Assembly: GCA_005765155.1 (NCBI GenBank)
Contig: VCCP01000001.1
Coordinates: 4,154,001 to 4,218,000, forward strand
Direction of reading: 5' to 3'
Length of the DNA: 64,000 bases
Source of the DNA: Zelopaecilomyces penicillatus
Lineage: Eukaryota; Ascomycota; Sordariomycetes; Hypocreales; Pseudodiploosporaceae
Each line of letters begins with the position of its first letter. Positions within the stretch are counted from its first letter, which is position 1. Under the pieces are notes generated by a model. It was not told where the DNA came from, searched no databases, and saw only the letters and a program-made list of their open reading frames with translations. Below are positions 59,241 through 64,000 of the stretch, one piece after another. The position numbers were made by a program, and so were the translations under genes.

Positions 59241-60062
59241 TACCTATTTTGGCGCACCCCCTTCACACCACCATGTAAGCACCCCCACCCCCCAGCCGAG
59301 GATCAAAAGGATGGATCTGCTTTTGTCTTTTTTAGTAGTGCTTGGCCAGAACGTGGCCGTGGCCGTGGGCGCGCAGAAAGGCAAGCAGAAGCGTACCCGC
59401 CCTGGTTCCCCGGGTCCATCCCCGTCCCCGTCCCTGTCGCCGCACCCGTTTCAGTCAGCAAAAGCAGCCTCCGAGTCCATCGTCGTAAGTAGGTTGTCTG
59501 TAGTAGTCAGAAACGAGACAGAAGACAAGCCAAACGACAGTTCGCTCTCGCCGGATTATCCTTGGTGGCCTGCATCCCATCCCTCCCTTAGGCGGCCCCC
59601 CCCCAATCCATGTTCCCAAAGTACCCCATGCCCTACAAGTATGCCCGCCTCTGTGCTAAGGCTTGCCAGGCTACCGCCAATGTAGTACATCCGCCCTGTA
59701 CCGCGTACATGGGGGGCACGAGCACGCTGTAACTGCGCCGTGCTTCCCTACCAACCCTACTGTTCCTAGAGCCCGGGGCACTCAACCTTCTTTGTCTCCA
59801 TCCCATCCCATCCCATCATCCATCGTCCACGCTGCATCCCCAATTCTCTTCCATCTTCTCTCACTTGTCTCTCTTTGGCTTGGCGCTGGATTCTGGCTCC
59901 TCGATCCCCTCCCGCTCTCTCCCCTTAGTCCACGTTGTCGGCCAAATCTCTTTTCCTCTCTTCATCTTCATACCCACTCACCCACCTGCAAACCTCGCAC
60001 CTTTCTTTCCGACCTCATTCCTTGATACCACATCCCGCCTCAGACCAGCTGAACCTGACTGG

Positions 60063-60089
60063 ATGGCCGCCCTTGATCGCACCAACTGA
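60063..60089 (+). promoter_or_regulatory. Upstream ORF 1 of the bHLH gene, 8 codons
   Basis: The frame begins GGATGG and reads MAALDRTN then stop. G follows the ATG, but the -3 base is not a purine match as good as at main genes. It matters only if transcription starts upstream of here, which cannot be seen. Confidence 0.4.
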
Positions 60090-60122
60090 CTTTACACCTT
60101 TACCTACCGCCTGTTTTCCCGG

Positions 60123-60170
60123 ATGGTTCTCGAGTCGACGACGAGTTCTCGCTTCTTAGCCATTTCCTAA
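60123..60170 (+). promoter_or_regulatory. Upstream ORF 2 of the bHLH gene, 15 codons
   Basis: The frame begins GGATGG and reads MVLESTTSSRFLAIS then stop, ending 274 bases before the main ATG. With uORF 1 it would make scanning ribosomes reinitiate. Expression is inferred, not shown. Confidence 0.4.
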
Positions 60171-60444
60171 CGAGCACGCAACTCCTGCCAGCTGCCAGTG
60201 ATTACTTGCTCATAGTCGGGAGCATTCACCCCTTGTCGACACGTCGGTTGCCCGATCACCTTCCTCCCGCGATTCTATACGAAATCGACGCCTTGGCGAC
60301 TTTAGAAGATTTTACTTTGTTTTCTAACACAGGCAGCGCTTTTAACTTGCCCTGCGACGACAAAACGCATTGTATCCCCTCATCCTGCCTCGCCTACTCC
60401 AAACCTTCACATAAGACGCTGTCCAAGCCGCCATCTCAATCAAA

Positions 60445-62070
60445 ATGCCAAATATGGAATCCCAACACCCTAGGCTGGTTGCCACCAAGGCCGCAGGACT
60501 AACCAATATACTCAACAACGACGAGAGACCAACCTCTCACGGCTCGGCCCCCCCACAGCTGCGTGATTCAGGGTTCTACTCTACCAATGAGGCTTCTAGC
60601 AAACGTATGTGAAGGCCATTGGCACTTTCACTCGCTTAGTTCTTCCTTCTAACCACGAGCAATTAATAGACACTTCCGCGGCCTCGTTTATTGTAAATGG
60701 GCTCAGCCCGACTGGTTCGGGATACCAGTCATCAACAGACAAGACACCTTCTCCTATAGCCGCCAACATGATTCCTCACGCCCTTGTTTCGCCCTCAGCC
60801 AGCAACATGAGTGTCGCCTCCATGGTATCACCAACGACTCCGGGAAGCATGGACCATCGCCGATTTGATCGACTAACCTCGCTGGAGACGAACGGACACT
60901 CTGGTGCAACTCTTGGAGAGAGCCTTTCTATTGGTAATGGGCCACGACGAGAGAGTGTTGATAGCAGGATAAACCAGGGTATTAGCGATATGCGTCTAGG
61001 GAATTCACCTTACGCTAGCAACAACCAATCAACAACTTCGATTCAGAATGCGTTACACGCCCAACGAAACCCACGTCCCGGGCTGGAGAGTCTCTCAGTC
61101 CACAGAATCTCTAATGGCTACCAACCTAACGCGGATCGCAATCCTGACTCAAAACTCATCAAGACAGCTCCCGCCATTACCGGACCTGCCACTAGCCACA
61201 TTGCACGAGCTGCAGAACCCACAAAGGGACAGGCATGGGCCTTTCCTGAAGAGGATATGCAGGGCGCTCCCCCACGAATCCAGTATGATGATTCGCGGAG
61301 GAGCAGCATTACAGAATCAATTGCCAGCAGCCAGTTTACCACTGAATCTCGCCTTCCTCATGGCCAGCGCAGGTTGGAAGATAGCTCAGAATACTCACGA
61401 GTTGGGGGCAACTCATCTGAATTCCCCCCTGTGCACCACCACTCTATGCAACATAAGCAACTTAGTGATCTACAGGCGGAGGAAAATGGACTCCCTGGAT
61501 CTCAACCCTACAGCCGAACGCCCGAGCTCCGAGTTAGCCATAAGCTGGCAGAGCGAAAACGACGAACCGAAATGAAAGAGCTGTTTGATCAGCTCAGAGA
61601 TCTGATGCCACAGGAGCGTGGTTCAAAAGCCTCCAAATGGGAGATCTTGACTAAGGGTACGTTTCATATGGTCAAACATGTCATTCTTCAATGAAGGTGA
61701 ATACTGACAAATAGCAGCCATTGCCGAGCATCAGCGACAGTCAGATCATCTACGCTTGCTGCAGAATCATTACAATACAGCGCTGGCTGAAAATGACATG
61801 TTGCGTCGTGAACTTCAGGGCATGCGAATGGAGAGCGCACAACTTCGTGGTGAACTGAGCTCTTCTTCATCCCACCCATCCCAGCCAGCACCATCAGCAC
61901 CTGCTGCTCAGTCTACAACATATCCTTCAGACCCCTATACAAATGGAAACCGCACTGAGCTCCCTCCGCTGCGGTCCATTAGCAATAGCATCCCGAATGC
62001 TCCCGAGTCCATGACTGGTGTTCAATATGAAGCCGCACGGACAAATGGCTACCGACCAGAGAGGTACTGA
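60445..62070 (+). CDS. bHLH transcription factor
   Basis: This is a 499-residue nuclear regulator. Exons are 60445-60604, 60670-61656 and 61718-62070, with introns of 65 and 61 nt (GTATGT...ATAG and GTACGT...CAG), both in phase 1. The bHLH begins at His344 and shows HKLAERKRRTEMKELFDQL, the His-Glu-Arg pattern of E-box binding proteins, then a loop and KASKWEILTK. The second intron falls inside the HLH, and helix 2 continues as AIAEHQRQSDHLRLLQ, followed by a leucine-rich coiled segment (NDMLRRELQGMRMESAQLRG). The first 335 residues are Ser/Pro/Asn-rich and disordered; the C-terminus is Pro/Ser-rich. Related fungal proteins are often labelled HLH factors of the GlcD gamma type; that name gives no function. 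The last intron has a TAGCAG tandem acceptor. Confidence 0.92.
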
Positions 62071-63712
62071 GAGAGCGTGATGACAATCAACTGCCGAGTA
62101 TCGCCTTCAATATGGCGATACTTGGCATTTCTTTTCTTACGTCTTACCTATAAATGCATGAATGAACGACAGACAGGGAGGAGTATGATCGACAAAATGG
62201 CACGGTTAAGCCATGCAACTGGCTGAACGAAACCAGGACGAATATTCAACATCCTCACATTAAAATTGAGGCATAAAAGTCTCTGTCTTATTAGAAAACT
62301 TCTTGGGCTTTCCCCTGTTAGGCTGTCACAACAGACAGCCTTTGTACAATTGCGATGGCCACTATACGATGCCCTTGTTGCTCGTGGCTCGACTTCTTTG
62401 CGTCCATTTTCTTATCTTACTTCACTTATACATATCCTGATCAGAGGTGTTTCCTTATTGTCAATTCGTTGCGCCCGTTTAAATTCCCTTTTCGGGGTCG
62501 CTGCATTGTTTTTTGTTTCTTGTTTCTGCGGCAAATAAGGGTTTTGAGAAGAGAAAATTTGCTAATCTCACAATGGAGGTGCAACGGGGTTATTGTTGCA
62601 TGGACAGCCGGCTGAGGCTGATCTCTGATGCGCAGGGTTTCAATTTGGGGGATGAGGCGGATGTATATACCCACATGTTGACGGAGGATTGGAAGAGCAC
62701 CGGTCGACCATCGAGGCGATGGCCGTTTGGATGATTTACATCAGGGCTCAGGGCGAGATATGTGTATGTGTGTACCGTAGTCTTTTAGGGCAATAAACGG
62801 TAATCTAGGCGCATCGCTAGATAATTCTAAAGTGACAACTTTGTCTCTACTATTATGACCCTTGATTAGTGAAACTGCGTTTGTTATTGAATTGGATACC
62901 GCTGTTACCTATCTTGAATTGATGTCACAGTAGAAATGGTAGAAGGGATCGATCAAATGTTGATGACTGGTGCGAAACAAACCTTTTGCGAAGAAAGGAA
63001 TCCAAGAGGTTGGAGTGAACAGGCATCAGCGGTATACGTCGCATGATATGTTATGATCTAGTTCATGTTTGGCTTGTGATATTCATCTTCATGATGATGC
63101 GGCCGGGCTGCGGAGTTGCGGAGTTGGAGGCGGAGTTGGCATGGGCTGACGGGTTGGCTGACGGATCCGTGGCGCGCGGATTTCTCGGGCTGGGCAGACC
63201 CTGGATCTGCTGTTTGGTTTCAACGCGTAGGCCTTCGCTTCAGAGCTTTCCGATGGCTGGTCTCAGGGCACTTCCAGGCCTGATGCGACGGACGATAGCA
63301 CTGAAGCTCTGAACACCTGTCTGTGTGTGTGTAACTTCAATCCACGTGTGTTTGAGGAAGGGGCGCCACGTTCCCCTGCCCGTCCATGGCCCTTTCTTCT
63401 ATAGGCAATTCACATCCAGTTTGGGGTTGTCTTCTGTTCCCTCCAACTCTATGATCATTTCTTTTCGTTTCTTTTCATCTATTGGCCATCAAACTAGATA
63501 GCATTGGCGACGGACTCAACTCGTCTATTCCAATTCTACATTCGCAAGACTTTGATAGGTGGGGATAAGAACGGCACTAAGTCCGCCCTGCGTCCTTCTA
63601 GAGCCTTGCCTCTAGCAACCAGACACACATACGCTATCTATGCCCGTCATCGTGTGCAACTTGCATCGTCGCCGCCTCATACTCTTTTCCCTTTCATCTT
63701 TTCCTCGCAACC
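62071..63712. other. Intergenic between bHLH and terminal Zn2Cys6 genes
   Basis: The stretch holds the 3' flank of the bHLH gene and the promoter of the next gene. Around 63110-63139 the word GCGGAGTTG occurs three times almost in tandem. Pyrimidine-rich DNA from about 63660 to 63705 leads into the next start codon. No gene is seen. Confidence 0.5.
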
Positions 63713-64000
63713 ATGGATTCATTGAATAGCGGCAATTTCAATTCCACCAGTCCGCTCGGCATGAGGAGACCAGACCGGATGGGTGAATCCGCCTCTGCCG
63801 CTTCCCGCCAGAAGAGCTGCAATGCCTGCGTCCGGGGCAAACGGAGGTGCGACAAGCGGTCGCCCCGATGCACCCGTTGCGCAGCCAAAGGCCTCGACTG
63901 CGTCTACCAGAGACAACCACCGCCTGCGCCATCTGTGTCGGCGGCGGGTAGCACCCCCGAAATGCTCGATGTGCCGGAGTTTGATATGAGCTTCGACATG
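63713..64000 (+). CDS. Zn2Cys6 transcription factor, 3' partial
   Basis: Only the first 96 codons lie in the window. Residues 36-63 form the binuclear zinc cluster CNACVRGKRRCDKRSPRCTR with cysteines 36, 39, 46, 53, 56 and 63 (CX2CX6CX6CX2CX6C), so it binds DNA in the nucleus. The N-terminus is Ser/Asn-rich with a basic MRRPDRM. The segment after the cluster is Pro/Ala/Ser-rich and then acidic and Met-rich (MLDVPEFDMSFDM). The start is the first ATG, in the context CAACCATGG, after a pyrimidine-rich leader. The target pathway cannot be inferred from this part, and no splice site is seen before the edge. Confidence 0.88.
   Translation, partial: MDSLNSGNFNSTSPLGMRRPDRMGESASAASRQKSCNACVRGKRRCDKRSPRCTRCAAKGLDCVYQRQPPPAPSVSAAGSTPEMLDVPEFDMSFDM

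Larger units (their letters stand above)
59241..60444 (+). promoter_or_regulatory. Promoter and probable long leader of the bHLH gene
   Basis: The stretch turns strongly pyrimidine-rich from about 59790, beginning with CATCC/ATCCC repeats (59802-59825), a pattern usual just upstream of and in fungal leaders. Two short ATG-started frames lie at 60063-60089 (8 codons) and 60123-60170 (15 codons); none follows before the main ATG at 60445. A 124-codon frame at 59311 has Pro/Ser-rich random content and is not called as a gene. Confidence 0.5.

Noticed and set aside
59311..59685. 124-codon frame with a hydrophobic N-terminus resembling a signal peptide
   Set aside because: The rest is Pro/Ser/Arg-rich DNA-composition peptide, with no cysteine pattern or domain; it probably lies in promoter DNA.

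Overview
The window looks like nuclear chromosomal DNA of a filamentous ascomycete, most likely Sordariomycetes and probably Hypocreales. The evidence is short GT-AG introns (61-232 nt) with CTAAC-like branch sites, Zn2Cys6 transcription factors, a GPI-anchored ten-cysteine surface protein, and fungal-type Dpb4, Rpf2, Pex5 and cystathionine gamma-lyase. The order is inferred from recalled protein resemblance only; genus and species cannot be told from the sequence.

Ten protein-coding genes are supported. From left to right they are: dpb4 (minus, 3' end outside the window); a single-pass membrane protein with a long disordered tail (minus); a GPI-anchored cysteine-rich secreted protein (minus); an F-box protein (plus); cystathionine gamma-lyase (minus, convergent with the F-box gene); a Zn2Cys6 regulator resembling Upc2-type proteins (plus); the ribosome-biogenesis factor rpf2 (minus, convergent with the regulator); the peroxisomal import receptor pex5 (plus, divergent from rpf2 across 569 bp); a bHLH transcription factor (plus); and the first 96 codons of another Zn2Cys6 factor (plus, running off the right end). 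These are mostly housekeeping and regulatory genes. Nothing suggests an operon-like or biosynthetic cluster, and I saw no tRNA, rRNA, snRNA or CRISPR array.

More than half of the window is non-coding. A gene desert of about 23 kb (3.6-26.6 kb) and another of about 15.5 kb (44.9-60.4 kb) flank the gene-dense core (26.6-44.9 kb). From 4 to 23 kb the first desert is rich in microsatellites, short tandem arrays and G or C homopolymer runs. From 23.25 to 26 kb it becomes visibly more AT-rich, without such repeats, and holds broken coding-like frames that may be relics of a transposon or gene. The second desert is less repetitive.

The most notable non-coding signals are: a decayed ten-base-period array near 20.8 kb; a dispersed palindrome TAGGTACCTA and its AGGTACCT core, found only between genes; a perfect 20-bp palindrome upstream of the GPI-protein gene; and two upstream ORFs in the probable leader of the bHLH gene. 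I found no clear new multi-gene system. The best candidates for something undescribed are the deserts and their repeat grammar.
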